Below the pieces are notes generated by a model that was not told the origin of the DNA, ran no database searches, and was given only the letters and a program-made list of their open reading frames with translations. This document shows, in pieces, positions 1 through 8,888 of a stretch of DNA of 64,000 bases. Source of the DNA: Paenibacillus sp. LS1. GTDB lineage: Bacteria > Bacillota > Bacilli > Paenibacillales > Paenibacillaceae. Every line of letters begins with the position of its first letter. The first letter of the stretch is position 1. The stretch is from NCBI RefSeq assembly GCF_026013365.1, contig NZ_JAPDOE010000001.1, positions 1,302,001-1,366,000 of the forward strand, written 5' to 3'. Made by a program: the position numbers and the translations under genes.

Positions 1-1758
1 TATGCCATACCCAGCCCCGTATTGAATACGAATTCGATCTGCCACACTTCGTAATCCCAGCCCTCGGCGTTCCGTTATGGAGGATAATGATTCCGCCCCC
101 TCCCTCATCATATGTTCCGGAGGATCTTCTGCCATATACTCAAATCGCCCGAGCATTTCCTGGGGAATACCGATTCCATTATCCTTAACACACAGCACCA
201 AGTGGTCTCGTTCTGCATATGCGCTTATCCGCAGCACACCCGGATATGTGATCCCCTCAAACCCATGTTGTATGCTATTTTCCACCAGTGGCTGAAGTGT
301 GAGTTTAAGCACGATCGAGGTATATAGATGCGGTGGAATATCAATCTCATACGTAAATAAATCACTGAAGCGATACTGTTGAATCTCCAGATAGCTCTGC
401 AAATGCCTTACTTCCTCACCCAGTGGAATCTCTTCCTGATCCTGAATGCTGATGCGAAGCATATTGCCAAGCCTGGTCACCATCTCGCTTACTTTTCGCC
501 CCTCACCACGCAGCGCTAATCCATTAATGGATTCCAATGTGTTGAACAGAAAATGGGGTTTGATCTGGGCTTGCAGTACACGTAATTCCGCTTGAGCCTT
601 CTGCTCTTGCTCTGCCCGAACACGACGAAATAATCCGCCAATACGATCCATTAGTTCATTGAATCCTTGAGCAAGCAACTGCATTTCGTCAAAGCCTTTT
701 CCTTCCACCCTCGCATTAAAATCACCATCATCCACGCGGCGCATAAACCTGACAAGTACAGCAATGTTTCCTGTAATACGATTCATGAAAAAAAGATTGA
801 AGATCATGGCTGCGAGCAGGCATGACAGAATAATAATGACAGACCAACCTGCGAAGGCATTCGTTTCGGCAGATAAGGCTTCCCATGAAGTGACGCTGAC
901 AAGACTCCAGTTATAGTTCTTCAGATGATATTGTGAGATGATGCTCTCCGTGCCGTCAAAGACCGTTCTGACACTGCTAAAACCTGGACCATAACCGCCT
1001 GATTTCGAACCCAGATTTTCCATGTTCTCACCATTGTAACGTCCAGAGGGATCGTAAACGATCAGTCCTTCCTCATTCACTAACAGGAACGACGTGTCCT
1101 GTGCCGGATCACTGATTTGCAAATGGCGGAAGATCCGGTCAATCTCCCCCTTTTTGATCTGAACAACGAGCACGCCGATATTTTGAAAATAACTGAGTTC
1201 TTTGACCAGCCTGATCTGGGTGAAGACAGGTTCTACCCCGGTTAATTCAGGATATTCCAGAGGTGCGAGCCATTTGGGGACGCCATTGAGTTGCTGAATT
1301 TCATTGAATAAGGGATGCACTTTGAATTGCTGAAAAGGAAGAGCTTGAAAGTTTTCTTTGGTGAAAATGGAGACAATCTGGTTATTCTCAGACGAACGAA
1401 AATCATATAAAAAAGCGTAACTGATAAACGGATAATTATATAGAAGGGAACGGAAATTGCGCTGGCTGGCATTCAGGGATAACTGATTACCGGTTCCCAG
1501 ATCCTGCTTGGTCGGATCTTTGGCGTTCAATGCCATTTGGAAAACCGATGTGGCTATCCCGTTGTCGGTAACATTGTTAATCTGCTGAAATACATTCTCG
1601 ATATTGTAACTAATGGCCTGAAGCGCATATTCGGCCTGTTGATTGTATTTTTTCTCAATCGTATGTGATGTGACCAGAAACATGCCAATGCCTAGTGCAC
1701 ACATGGGTACAATGATCAGCAGCATAAATGCCAAGGCCAGCTTCATTCGCAAATTCAT
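1..1758 (-). CDS. YesM-type sensor histidine kinase (C-terminus cut by window edge)
   Basis: Membrane sensor kinase of the extracytoplasmic-sugar-sensing class (HPK7/YesM). Translating the minus strand from the ATG at 1758 stays open for 586 codons to the window edge. Visible parts: first membrane segment at about residues 8-28, a large extracytoplasmic loop, a second membrane segment near 280-300, a HAMP region, the His-kinase motif PHFLFNT (phospho-acceptor His near residue 401), an ATP-binding N-box (LVENSIQHGF) and a G-box ending RRGLGLRSVADRI. Only some 10-20 C-terminal residues should be missing. It starts 32 bp after the permease gene, so it is probably the last gene seen of the sugar-transport operon and senses the same ligand. 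A partner response regulator is not in view and should lie just left of the window. Confidence 0.9.
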   Translation of the reverse strand, partial: MNLRMKLALAFMLLIIVPMCALGIGMFLVTSHTIEKKYNQQAEYALQAISYNIENVFQQINNVTDNGIATSVFQMALNAKDPTKQDLGTGNQLSLNASQRNFRSLLYNYPFISYAFLYDFRSSENNQIVSIFTKENFQALPFQQFKVHPLFNEIQQLNGVPKWLAPLEYPELTGVEPVFTQIRLVKELSYFQNIGVLVVQIKKGEIDRIFRHLQISDPAQDTSFLLVNEEGLIVYDPSGRYNGENMENLGSKSGGYGPGFSSVRTVFDGTESIISQYHLKNYNWSLVSVTSWEALSAETNAFAGWSVIIILSCLLAAMIFNLFFMNRITGNIAVLVRFMRRVDDGDFNARVEGKGFDEMQLLAQGFNELMDRIGGLFRRVRAEQEQKAQAELRVLQAQIKPHFLFNTLESINGLALRGEGRKVSEMVTRLGNMLRISIQDQEEIPLGEEVRHLQSYLEIQQYRFSDLFTYEIDIPPHLYTSIVLKLTLQPLVENSIQHGFEGITYPGVLRISAYAERDHLVLCVKDNGIGIPQEMLGRFEYMAEDPPEHMMREGAESLSSITERRGLGLRSVADRIRIQYGAGYGI

Positions 1759-1790
1759 ATCCCGTTCTCCCTATCAACTGGTTCATGGTA

Positions 1791-2621
1791 TTAACCTTTG
1801 ACACCACCCGCAGTTACTCCTTCAATAATTTTCTCCTGCAGTATGGCGTAGATCACAAGTACGGGTACAACGCTGTACACAATGCCTGCCGACATCTGGG
1901 CATAATTCATCTGATATTGATCCCGAAACTGGACCATACCCACAGGCAGTGTACGCAATTTATCGGTGGATAAGAAATAGTTGGCGAGCAAAAATTCGTT
2001 CCAGTTGCCGAGGAAATTGACGATAAAAACCGTAACGATGGCTGGAACCGTAAGAGGTATCACTATTTTAGCAAAGATACCTGGGGCCCTCAAGCCATCC
2101 ATGACAGCGGCTTCTTCAATTTCTCCAGGCAGAGAGCGCATAAAAGCGGCCAGTATAATAATGGTAAAGGGAATAGCATTCGCCACATAAGGCACAATCA
2201 ATGCCAGATGTGTATCCAATATGCCCATTTTGCGAACAAGCAAATAGATCGGCAGCATAAGTGCATTATTGGGAATAAGCATACCTGCCAGAATTAAACT
2301 GTACAGAAACAGGCTCCATCTCTGGTGTCTCATCCGAGTTACGGCAAAAGCAAACATGGCACCGAGTACAATCGTGCACGCCGACGACAGAATCGAAATG
2401 TACAGGCTATTCCAAAAATACGTGCCAATCTTCGCATTCACCCAGGCCTCCACGTAATTGTTAAACTCCCATGTTGTGGGCAGTCCGAATGGATTCAAGG
2501 CGATTTCATTGTTATCCTGCTTGAAGGAAGAGAAAATTACAAATAAAAAGGGAAACAAAATCGCGATCAAGTACAACATTAACAACACATGAGGTATACT
2601 GCTTCTTATGCTTTTCGCCAT
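1791..2621 (-). CDS. Carbohydrate ABC transporter permease, MalG type
   Basis: Inner-membrane permease of a carbohydrate-uptake-1 ABC importer. Six hydrophobic segments are visible. The cytoplasmic EAA loop, which docks the ATPase, reads EEAAVMDGLRAPG followed by IVIPLTVPAI, as in the MalG/LplC family; length 276 aa is usual. The ATG at 2621 is preferred to the TTG one codon upstream because GAGGGTGG lies at a better distance. Its start overlaps the stop of the upstream permease in a TGATG junction, which indicates translational coupling. No ATPase is encoded nearby, so it probably uses a shared MsmX-type ATPase. The sugar cannot be told from sequence alone. Confidence 0.93.
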   Translation of the reverse strand: MAKSIRSSIPHVLLMLYLIAILFPFLFVIFSSFKQDNNEIALNPFGLPTTWEFNNYVEAWVNAKIGTYFWNSLYISILSSACTIVLGAMFAFAVTRMRHQRWSLFLYSLILAGMLIPNNALMLPIYLLVRKMGILDTHLALIVPYVANAIPFTIIILAAFMRSLPGEIEEAAVMDGLRAPGIFAKIVIPLTVPAIVTVFIVNFLGNWNEFLLANYFLSTDKLRTLPVGMVQFRDQYQMNYAQMSAGIVYSVVPVLVIYAILQEKIIEGVTAGGVKG

Positions 2622-3505
2622 CAATATTCCACCCTCTCGCCCCGCCTCGCCACCAGCACTTGATACACCGCAGTGAGCATAAGCGTCAGAGCAAAGATCA
2701 GAACTGCAATGGTATTGCCATAGCCATATTTGAAGTTGGTAATCGCATATTTGATCATGTATGTCGCCAGAACCTCGGTGGACCCAGCGGGCCCACCTTT
2801 GGTCATGACAATCACGATGTCGGCTGCTTTCATGGCACCTGCGATGGACAACATGATCACCACTGAAATGATCGGCCGGATCAGCGGCAACGTAATTCGC
2901 ATTGCACGTTGTACCGCCGTTGCCCCATCAATTGCAGCCGCTTCATCCAGATCACGGGGAATTGCCAGTATGGCCGCCAGCACCATGACAATGTAAAATC
3001 CGGTCCACTGCCATGCGTTGGTCACCAGAATGGACAACATGGCGAATCGGTTATCCGATAACCAGTAGATTGGATCAATGCCAATCACATGAAGCATTTT
3101 GTTCAATAGTCCGATATTGGGTTCGTAGATAAACCCCCATAAGATACCGATTACGGCTGTCGACATGATGGATGGTAAGAAAACAGCCGTTTTATACAGA
3201 CCTTTCAACTTTTTCACATTGGCAATCAGAAGCGAAAACAGGACGATTACGGGTACCTGAATCAATACCGAAAATCCGATAAAAAAGCCGTTATTCCGTG
3301 TGGATATCCAGAACCGTTCATCAGTCAGTGCCTTCACATAGTTGGACAAGCCCACAAAACGTGGCTCAGCCGATACCCCATTCCAACTCGTCAGACTGTA
3401 ATACAGGGAGCTGCCAATAGGATATAGAAAGAACATTACAAACAGAATTAATGCCGGCATTACAAACAGCGTATAGATTAACGGGCTGCGGAGTGAAGTA
3501 TTCAT
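2621..3505 (-). CDS. Carbohydrate ABC transporter permease, MalF/UgpA type
   Basis: First permease of the same sugar importer; forms a heterodimer with the MalG-type protein encoded next. It has six predicted membrane segments and the EAA loop DEAAAIDGATAVQRAMRIT followed by LPLIRPI. The 294-aa length fits UgpA/LplB relatives. The start is set by AAGGAGG six bases before the ATG. The gene follows the substrate-binding lipoprotein by about 50 bp and overlaps the next permease by one base, so the order binding protein, permease, permease, sensor kinase looks like one transcription unit. Confidence 0.93.
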   Translation of the reverse strand: MNTSLRSPLIYTLFVMPALILFVMFFLYPIGSSLYYSLTSWNGVSAEPRFVGLSNYVKALTDERFWISTRNNGFFIGFSVLIQVPVIVLFSLLIANVKKLKGLYKTAVFLPSIMSTAVIGILWGFIYEPNIGLLNKMLHVIGIDPIYWLSDNRFAMLSILVTNAWQWTGFYIVMVLAAILAIPRDLDEAAAIDGATAVQRAMRITLPLIRPIISVVIMLSIAGAMKAADIVIVMTKGGPAGSTEVLATYMIKYAITNFKYGYGNTIAVLIFALTLMLTAVYQVLVARRGERVEY

Positions 3506-3556
3506 GGTCAGCCTCCTTCAGTCACTTCAACGATCGCAGTTTCAACTTGAATTGGT

Positions 3557-4924
3557 TTATTCCACTGAGGCGTTTGCTTCCTCTTGCACCTTTTGCAACT
3601 CTTCTGCCATTTTCTCTGGGGTGGTCTGCCCACCAATCAACTTCTGAATCTGCAGATTGCTGATCTCTGTCGTCACATCGGCCTGAACGAGTGCATCAAA
3701 TGCCGGGAACGACGTCTTGGACGCATTAAGCACAGCCACAATTTCTTTCATCAAATCATCGGTAATGCTATCGGTCAGCACTTTCTCGTCCAGCTTCATG
3801 GCAGGCAACACACCGTCTTCCACAAGGCCGCGAACCTGCATATCTTCATTGTAGAAATTTTTGATAAAAGCTTTCACTGCTTCCAGCTTCTGCGGGTCAT
3901 CCGCCACTGCTGCCGAGAATCCGTATCCATTGTTCACATCTCTCATCAAAGACGTCTGATCTCCTGCTCCGTTCTCTACCGGAGGCATATTGAAGAATCC
4001 AACCTTGCCAATGAGCGATTCACCGCTCTGACCTTCCTTGAATACAGATGACTTCCATGTTCCGTCATACATTAAAATCGCTTCACCGCTCGTAAACTGC
4101 GTGGTATATTCGGCATACTCGAAGCCCAGTTCACCTTTTTTGAAATAACCCTTATCCACCCATTCCTTATGTTTGGCAAAACCTTGCACAACACCCGGAT
4201 CAGTCCACTTCGCTTCACCTGTTGCAAACTTTGCTGTAATCTCCGGTCCGGCATACCGGGACCACAGGTGGTTGGTTAACATAAGCGGTACCCAGCCCGC
4301 CTTGGATGCGGAAGCAAGCGGCACTTTGCCATCGGCCTTGATCTCGGCCAGTATATTGTCCAGTTCAGCCATGGTGGTTGGAGCTTTCCATCCTTTTTGT
4401 TCAAAGTACTCTTTATTAAAGAAAAAACCTTCGCCCGAACCGCCAATCGGCAGTCCATATACTTTGCCTTCATACGTAAACGGCTCAAGGGATGTAAACT
4501 GGTCCTGAATGCCCAACTCTTGCAGGATCGGAGTCAGATCAAGCAGCATGCCTTCCTTGGCATAGACTTTGGAATCCGGGCTGCCGAACAGTTCGAAGAT
4601 ATCAGGAGGATTACCTGCCGCCATCTCTCCGCGAAGCTTCTCTTTGCGATTCACATCGGATTCGACACCATCCAGCGTAAAGGTCAGATTGGGTATCTCA
4701 CCCTCAACTTTGTCCACAACATCCTGCAGAATGGCCAGTCTTTTCTGTTTGTCGGCTCCCACCTGCGTGTGGCGCAGAAGCATTTCAATCGGTTCCTTAC
4801 TTGTCTCCTCCACAGGTGTATTGCCTGCGCCTTGCTGTGGCTCGTTACTTGAGCTTGCACACCCCGCCAAAGTCCATGAAGTGATAAGCAATAATGAAAG
4901 CAGTAATGTCATTCCTTTTTTCAT
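3557..4924 (-). CDS. Sugar ABC transporter substrate-binding lipoprotein
   Basis: Extracellular lipoprotein that captures sugar or oligosaccharide and hands it to the two permeases downstream. The N-terminus MKKGMTLLLSLLL followed by the lipobox LAGC gives a lipid-anchored Cys near residue 22. The rest is an MsmE/LplA-like family 1 binding protein, with FELFGSPD and YGLPIGGSGEGFFFN typical of the fold. The start at 4924 is chosen because GAGGAGGGT sits eight bases upstream; an ATG 30 bases further up has no such site. First gene of the operon. Confidence 0.93.
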   Translation of the reverse strand: MKKGMTLLLSLLLITSWTLAGCASSSNEPQQGAGNTPVEETSKEPIEMLLRHTQVGADKQKRLAILQDVVDKVEGEIPNLTFTLDGVESDVNRKEKLRGEMAAGNPPDIFELFGSPDSKVYAKEGMLLDLTPILQELGIQDQFTSLEPFTYEGKVYGLPIGGSGEGFFFNKEYFEQKGWKAPTTMAELDNILAEIKADGKVPLASASKAGWVPLMLTNHLWSRYAGPEITAKFATGEAKWTDPGVVQGFAKHKEWVDKGYFKKGELGFEYAEYTTQFTSGEAILMYDGTWKSSVFKEGQSGESLIGKVGFFNMPPVENGAGDQTSLMRDVNNGYGFSAAVADDPQKLEAVKAFIKNFYNEDMQVRGLVEDGVLPAMKLDEKVLTDSITDDLMKEIVAVLNASKTSFPAFDALVQADVTTEISNLQIQKLIGGQTTPEKMAEELQKVQEEANASVE

Positions 4925-5073
4925 CTGGTTGACCCTCCTCAAGATATTGAGCATTTGGCTTTACACTCTGATTATAAAAAGCCGGAGCTTACATCGTAAG
5001 GATGACAATTCATCAATGGAGGGATAAAATCCTTCACTGGACAAATAATCTTGCATTTACAATAGATAACAGC

Positions 5074-5112
5074 AAAAAAACAGCCCCTGCGAAATATGTT
5101 CGCAAAGACTGC
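5074..5112 (-). terminator. Rho-independent terminator after pflA
   Basis: Read on the minus strand, a 13-bp stem (CAGTCTTTGCGAA with TTCGCAGGGGCTG, including G-T pairs), a CATAT loop and a run of seven T. It ends the pflB-pflA transcript. Confidence 0.85.
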
Positions 5113-5147
5113 TTGGTTGATTGTTTTTACAATATATAAAAGTCAGA

Positions 5148-5900
5148 TCACTTACCGGAACAAGCAATGCCAGCTGTTTCCTGGCGACCTTGTTCGATCA
5201 GGCCGTACGCCCGCTCCACTTCTTCTTCACTTGGCGAAGGAACACCATCCAGTGGGTATACTTTACCGAGCGCTTCCCATTTGTAAATCCCCATCTGATG
5301 GTATGGAAGAATTTCGAACTTCTCGACGCCATTTAATGTCCCAATAAACCGTCCAAGGTTAAGCAGATCCTCTTCCTCGTTATGAATACCAGGCACATAC
5401 ACGTGGCGTATCCACATTTTCCGGCCCTGCTCCGATAGCCACTTGGCCGTTTTCAACGTTCTCTCGTTGGATTTTCCTGTCAGCTTGATATGTTTCTCGT
5501 CATCAATATGCTTGAGGTCCAGCAGAACCAGGTCTGTGTGATCCAGCAGATCGTGAATCCGATCCGGCTCGTTAAACCCGTTGCTGTCCAGTGTCGTATG
5601 CAATCCCCAACGACGCTTCACTTCCTTAAAGATTTCGGCTACAAAGTGAGCCTGTAACGTTGGTTCTCCACCAGATATCGTGAGCCCGCCTCCGGAACTG
5701 CGGTAGTAGGATAGATACGGCTCAATTTCAGCCAATACCTCCTCGAGCGTCATTTCTTTTCCACCATCCAGCGCCCATGTATCAGGGTTGTGGCAATACT
5801 GACACTTGAGTAGACATCCTTGCATAAAAAGCACGAAGCGGATGCCTGGGCCGTCAACCGTCCCGAAAGTTTCGAGTGAATGAATATGTCCGTTAACCAT
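5148..5900 (-). CDS. pflA: Pyruvate formate-lyase activating enzyme
   Basis: Radical SAM enzyme that installs the glycyl radical on pyruvate formate-lyase using S-adenosylmethionine and a [4Fe-4S] cluster. The cluster motif CLLKCQYC (CxxxCxxC) near residue 30 is preceded by TFGTVDGPGIRFVLF, diagnostic of PflA. It also has TISGGEPTLQ, the family GGEP motif. The start at 5900 (MVNGHIHS) is preferred over an upstream ATG because AGGAAGAGG lies six bases before it. Length 250 aa is normal. It follows pflB by about 90 bp with no terminator seen between them, so it should share the Fnr-controlled transcript. Confidence 0.97.
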   Translation of the reverse strand: MVNGHIHSLETFGTVDGPGIRFVLFMQGCLLKCQYCHNPDTWALDGGKEMTLEEVLAEIEPYLSYYRSSGGGLTISGGEPTLQAHFVAEIFKEVKRRWGLHTTLDSNGFNEPDRIHDLLDHTDLVLLDLKHIDDEKHIKLTGKSNERTLKTAKWLSEQGRKMWIRHVYVPGIHNEEEDLLNLGRFIGTLNGVEKFEILPYHQMGIYKWEALGKVYPLDGVPSPSEEEVERAYGLIEQGRQETAGIACSGK

Positions 5901-5990
5901 GCTGCCTCTTCCTTTCTGTATCCGCATCCGCTGTGCGTTTAATATGATTTGGAATGCCTTGCTCTAGCGGTCTTCTACTTGCAAAATTAC

Positions 5991-8249
5991 TTACATCGAA
6001 CCATGGAACGTACGGTTGATGACATCCAACTGTTGTTCACGAGTCAATTTAATGAAGTTAACCGCATATCCGGATACCCGTACAGTCAGTTGCGGATAGT
6101 TTTCCGGGTGATCCATTGCATCAATCAGTTGCTGACGATCAAATACGTTAACGTTCAGGTGATGAGCATTTTGACCGAAGTAACCATCCATCATCGCAGT
6201 CAGATTGGATTTACGTGTGGTCTCCTCTTTACCCAATGCTTTTGGCACGATGGAGAAGGTATTGGAAATACCGTCAAGGCTGTGTTCATAAGGCAATTTG
6301 GCTACAGAGCCAAGGGATGCCAGTGCACCTTTTTTATCACGACCATGCATTGGGTTCGCACCTGGAGCAAATGGTTCACCTGCTTTACGACCATCTGGTG
6401 TAGTCCCTGTTTTCTTACCATATACCACGTTCGAAGTGATCGTCAGAACGGATTGCGTTGGCACTGCGTTACGGTATGCTTTGTGTTTGCGAATCATACC
6501 CATAAAGTTCTCAACCAGTTCAACAGCAATACTATCTACGCTATCTTCATTGTTACCGTAACAAGGGAAGTCTCCTTCGATTTCGAAATCAACAGCGATG
6601 CCTTGTTCGTTACGAATTGGTTTTACTTTGGCATATTTGATTGCACTCAGTGAATCTGCTGTAACCGACAGACCAGCGATACCGCAAGCCATCGTACGTA
6701 CAATGTCACGGTCATGCAATGCCATTTCGATACGCTCATAGCTGTATTTATCGTGCATGTAGTGAATGACGTTGAGGGTGTTCATATACAGCTTCGCCAG
6801 CCACTCCATCATTGGTTTGAAGCGTTTCATAACCTCATTGTAATCCAGCACTTCGCTAGTAATGGCAGGATACTCAGGTCCAACTTGTGCTCCGGATTTC
6901 TCGTCACGACCACCGTTGATCGCATACAAGAGAGCTTTCGCCAGGTTGGCACGAGCGCCGAAGAATTGCATTTGTTTCCCGATTTTCATCGCTGATACAC
7001 AGCAAGCAATACCGTAATCGTCACCATAGATCGGACGCATCAGATCATCATTCTCATATTGGATTGAGCTGGTTTCGATGGATACTTTACTGCAATAATC
7101 TTTGAAAGCTTCTGGAAGTTTCGTGGACCAGAGTACAGTCAGGTTCGGCTCTGGTGCAGGACCCAGGTTGTGCAACGTATGCAGGAAACGGAAGCTGTTT
7201 TTGGTTACGCGTGTTTCACCATTTACAGACATACCACCGATGGACTCTGTTACCCATGTTGGATCTCCACTGAACAGTTCGTTGTAATCTGGTGTACGCA
7301 GGAATTTGACGATCCGCAGTTTCATTACGAAATGATCAACGAGCTCCTGCGCCTGTTCTTCAGACAGAATGCCTTCTTGCAGGTCACGTTCAATGTAGAT
7401 ATCTAGGAAAGAAGATACACGTCCCAGGGACATCGCAGCACCGTTCTGTTCTTTGATCGCAGCGAGATAACCGAAGTACAACCATTGGAATGCTTCTTTT
7501 GCTGTTGTCGCTGGCAAGGAAATATCGAACCCGTGCATATCGCCCAATTGCTTCAATTCTTGCAATGCACGAATCTGTTCAGACAATTCTTCCCGCAGAC
7601 GAATGACATCTTCATCAATAACATCAACTTCGAGTGCATTCAATTCACCTTTTTTGTTACGAATCAGGAAGTCTACCCCATACAAAGCTACACGACGATA
7701 GTCACCGATGATCCGGCCACGGCCGTAAGCATCTGGCAGACCTGTAATAATCCCTGCTTTACGCGCTGCACGCATGTCGGAAGTATAAGCATCGAATACA
7801 CCCTGGTTATGTGTTTTGCGAATGTTCGTGAATATATCAATGACGCCTTGAGGCAATTCGAAGCCGTATGCTTCACATGCATCAATCATCATCCGGATTC
7901 CGCCTGTTGGTTGAATGGAACGTTTGAACGGAACATCGGTCTGAACGCCGACAATTTGCTCTTTAGATTGATCCAGATAACCTGGTTGGTGAGAAACAAT
8001 AGTGGCTGGTGTGTTCACATCAACGTCAAGGACACCGCCATTATCACGTTCTTTTTTGGTCAGATCAGATACGATCTCCCACAATTCTTTGGTATTCTGG
8101 GTTGCACCTGCGAGGAACGCTTCATCGCCGTAATACGGAGACAAGTTGTGTGCCAGAAAATCATTCACATCTACGGATTTGGTCCATGTTCCTTTGGTAA
8201 AGTTTCTCCAGCCTGTTTGTTGTTTGACATCTTTTTCAATCACCGACAT
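5991..8249 (-). CDS. pflB: Pyruvate formate-lyase (formate C-acetyltransferase)
   Basis: Anaerobic glycyl-radical enzyme converting pyruvate and CoA to acetyl-CoA and formate. Visible signatures are the adjacent catalytic cysteines in [12 protein letters not shown] and the C-terminal glycyl-radical loop RVSGYAVNF. The 752-aa length is typical. The start MSVIEKDV is set by GGAGGG seven bases upstream; the longer reading frame is leader. Upstream lie two perfect Fnr palindromes, each spaced about 41 bp from a plausible start site. Operon with pflA; functionally linked to adhE, which consumes the acetyl-CoA. Confidence 0.98.
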   Translation of the reverse strand: MSVIEKDVKQQTGWRNFTKGTWTKSVDVNDFLAHNLSPYYGDEAFLAGATQNTKELWEIVSDLTKKERDNGGVLDVDVNTPATIVSHQPGYLDQSKEQIVGVQTDVPFKRSIQPTGGIRMMIDACEAYGFELPQGVIDIFTNIRKTHNQGVFDAYTSDMRAARKAGIITGLPDAYGRGRIIGDYRRVALYGVDFLIRNKKGELNALEVDVIDEDVIRLREELSEQIRALQELKQLGDMHGFDISLPATTAKEAFQWLYFGYLAAIKEQNGAAMSLGRVSSFLDIYIERDLQEGILSEEQAQELVDHFVMKLRIVKFLRTPDYNELFSGDPTWVTESIGGMSVNGETRVTKNSFRFLHTLHNLGPAPEPNLTVLWSTKLPEAFKDYCSKVSIETSSIQYENDDLMRPIYGDDYGIACCVSAMKIGKQMQFFGARANLAKALLYAINGGRDEKSGAQVGPEYPAITSEVLDYNEVMKRFKPMMEWLAKLYMNTLNVIHYMHDKYSYERIEMALHDRDIVRTMACGIAGLSVTADSLSAIKYAKVKPIRNEQGIAVDFEIEGDFPCYGNNEDSVDSIAVELVENFMGMIRKHKAYRNAVPTQSVLTITSNVVYGKKTGTTPDGRKAGEPFAPGANPMHGRDKKGALASLGSVAKLPYEHSLDGISNTFSIVPKALGKEETTRKSNLTAMMDGYFGQNAHHLNVNVFDRQQLIDAMDHPENYPQLTVRVSGYAVNFIKLTREQQLDVINRTFHGSM

Positions 8250-8302
8250 CTTAATCCCTCCACTAATTTGGATTTCTGGACACATAACATATTGCTTCAT
8301 TC

Positions 8303-8348
8303 GTATCATTGTGTGCCCAGAGCCGCGATTAATGTGAATTGTTTCACA
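8303..8348 (-). promoter_or_regulatory. Fnr-dependent promoter P1 of pflB
   Basis: Perfect palindrome TGTGA-ATTGTT-TCACA at 8333-8348. On the minus strand a -10-like TGATAC lies at 8308-8303. A start site near 8298 would put the palindrome centre at about -42, the usual activating position for Fnr in Bacillus. No good -35 box is needed or seen. Confidence 0.75.
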
Positions 8349-8416
8349 TAAAACCGGAACATGTTCTCTCTACTTGGGAACCGGAACCGCGGGATGAATG
8401 TTTTTCTTACATTTTC

Positions 8417-8459
8417 AGTATACGACTTGGCACTTTCATCATCTGTGATTTTTATCACA
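8417..8459 (-). promoter_or_regulatory. Second Fnr-dependent promoter upstream of pflB
   Basis: Second perfect palindrome TGTGA-TTTTTA-TCACA at 8444-8459, with a -10-like TATACT at 8422-8417 on the minus strand. The inferred start near 8411 again places the site near -41. This suggests tandem anaerobic promoters for pflB. Confidence 0.65.
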
Positions 8460-8548
8460 AAGTCGGTGAACTAACTCACTCCACCTGCGCTTTGTCCCAT
8501 TGAACCCGGTAAATTCACACTTAGCCACTGCGCGGGCAGAACAACTTC

Positions 8549-8662
8549 CGATCGCTGTTATCCCCGGATTTTTTCAATTTTATTTTCCAAAGGGGAAAAT
8601 CCGGGGATAAAGGCGCACGCTCCGCTTCTTCAGTTTTTTCTGCCCTCTCCGTTATTGTGTGA
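8549..8662. repeat. Dispersed hairpin repeat, copy A (short type)
   Basis: Begins CGATCGCTGTTATCCCCGG. The arms TTATCCCCGGATTTT (8558-8572) and AAAATCCGGGGATAA (8597-8610) form a long stem, followed by a conserved tail with CGCTCCGCTTCTTCAG and TCTGCCCTCTCCGTTA. Related copies occur at 25246, 59710 and 61156. It lies between adhE and the pflB promoters. Confidence 0.85.
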
Positions 8663-8771
8663 ACATCTGGCTCAAACAGCCACCTCACGGATTCCGTGTA
8701 ACCTCTCTAGAACCCTTTGCTCCTCTATGCTCGGAGCAAACTAAATCTTAAAATAAACCCTGAAAAACAGA

Positions 8772-8816
8772 TGCTTCACTCTTCTGTTTTTCTGCCCTCT
8801 TCTATATTGTGTGAAA
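8772..8816. repeat. Partial tail of the dispersed repeat
   Basis: CTTCACTCTTCTGTTTTTCTG followed by CCCTCTTCTATATTGTGTGAA matches the last 45 or so bases of copy A about 120 bp away, without the hairpin arms. It looks like a truncated duplicate. Confidence 0.55.
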
Positions 8817-8818
8817 GA

Positions 8819-8862
8819 CGGCAATCGGGGCTCCCCTCTCGGGGAACCCTGATCTTATTGCC
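8819..8862 (-). terminator. Hairpin at the 3' end of adhE
   Basis: Stem GGCAAT...ATTGCC enclosing GGG/CCC and CCCC/GGGG pairs, just after the adhE stop on the minus strand. The following T-tract is short, so termination is probable rather than certain. Confidence 0.55.
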
Positions 8863-8888
8863 GTAAGGCACGCTTCGTTCTAGATTCT

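Noticed and set aside
7485..8351. 288-codon plus-strand frame
   Set aside because: Antisense to pflB with atypical Phe/Cys-rich composition.
8549..8662. Hairpin at 8558-8610 as a pflB or adhE terminator
   Set aside because: The same structure recurs at three other loci with a conserved tail and lacks a T-tract, so it belongs to the dispersed repeat family.
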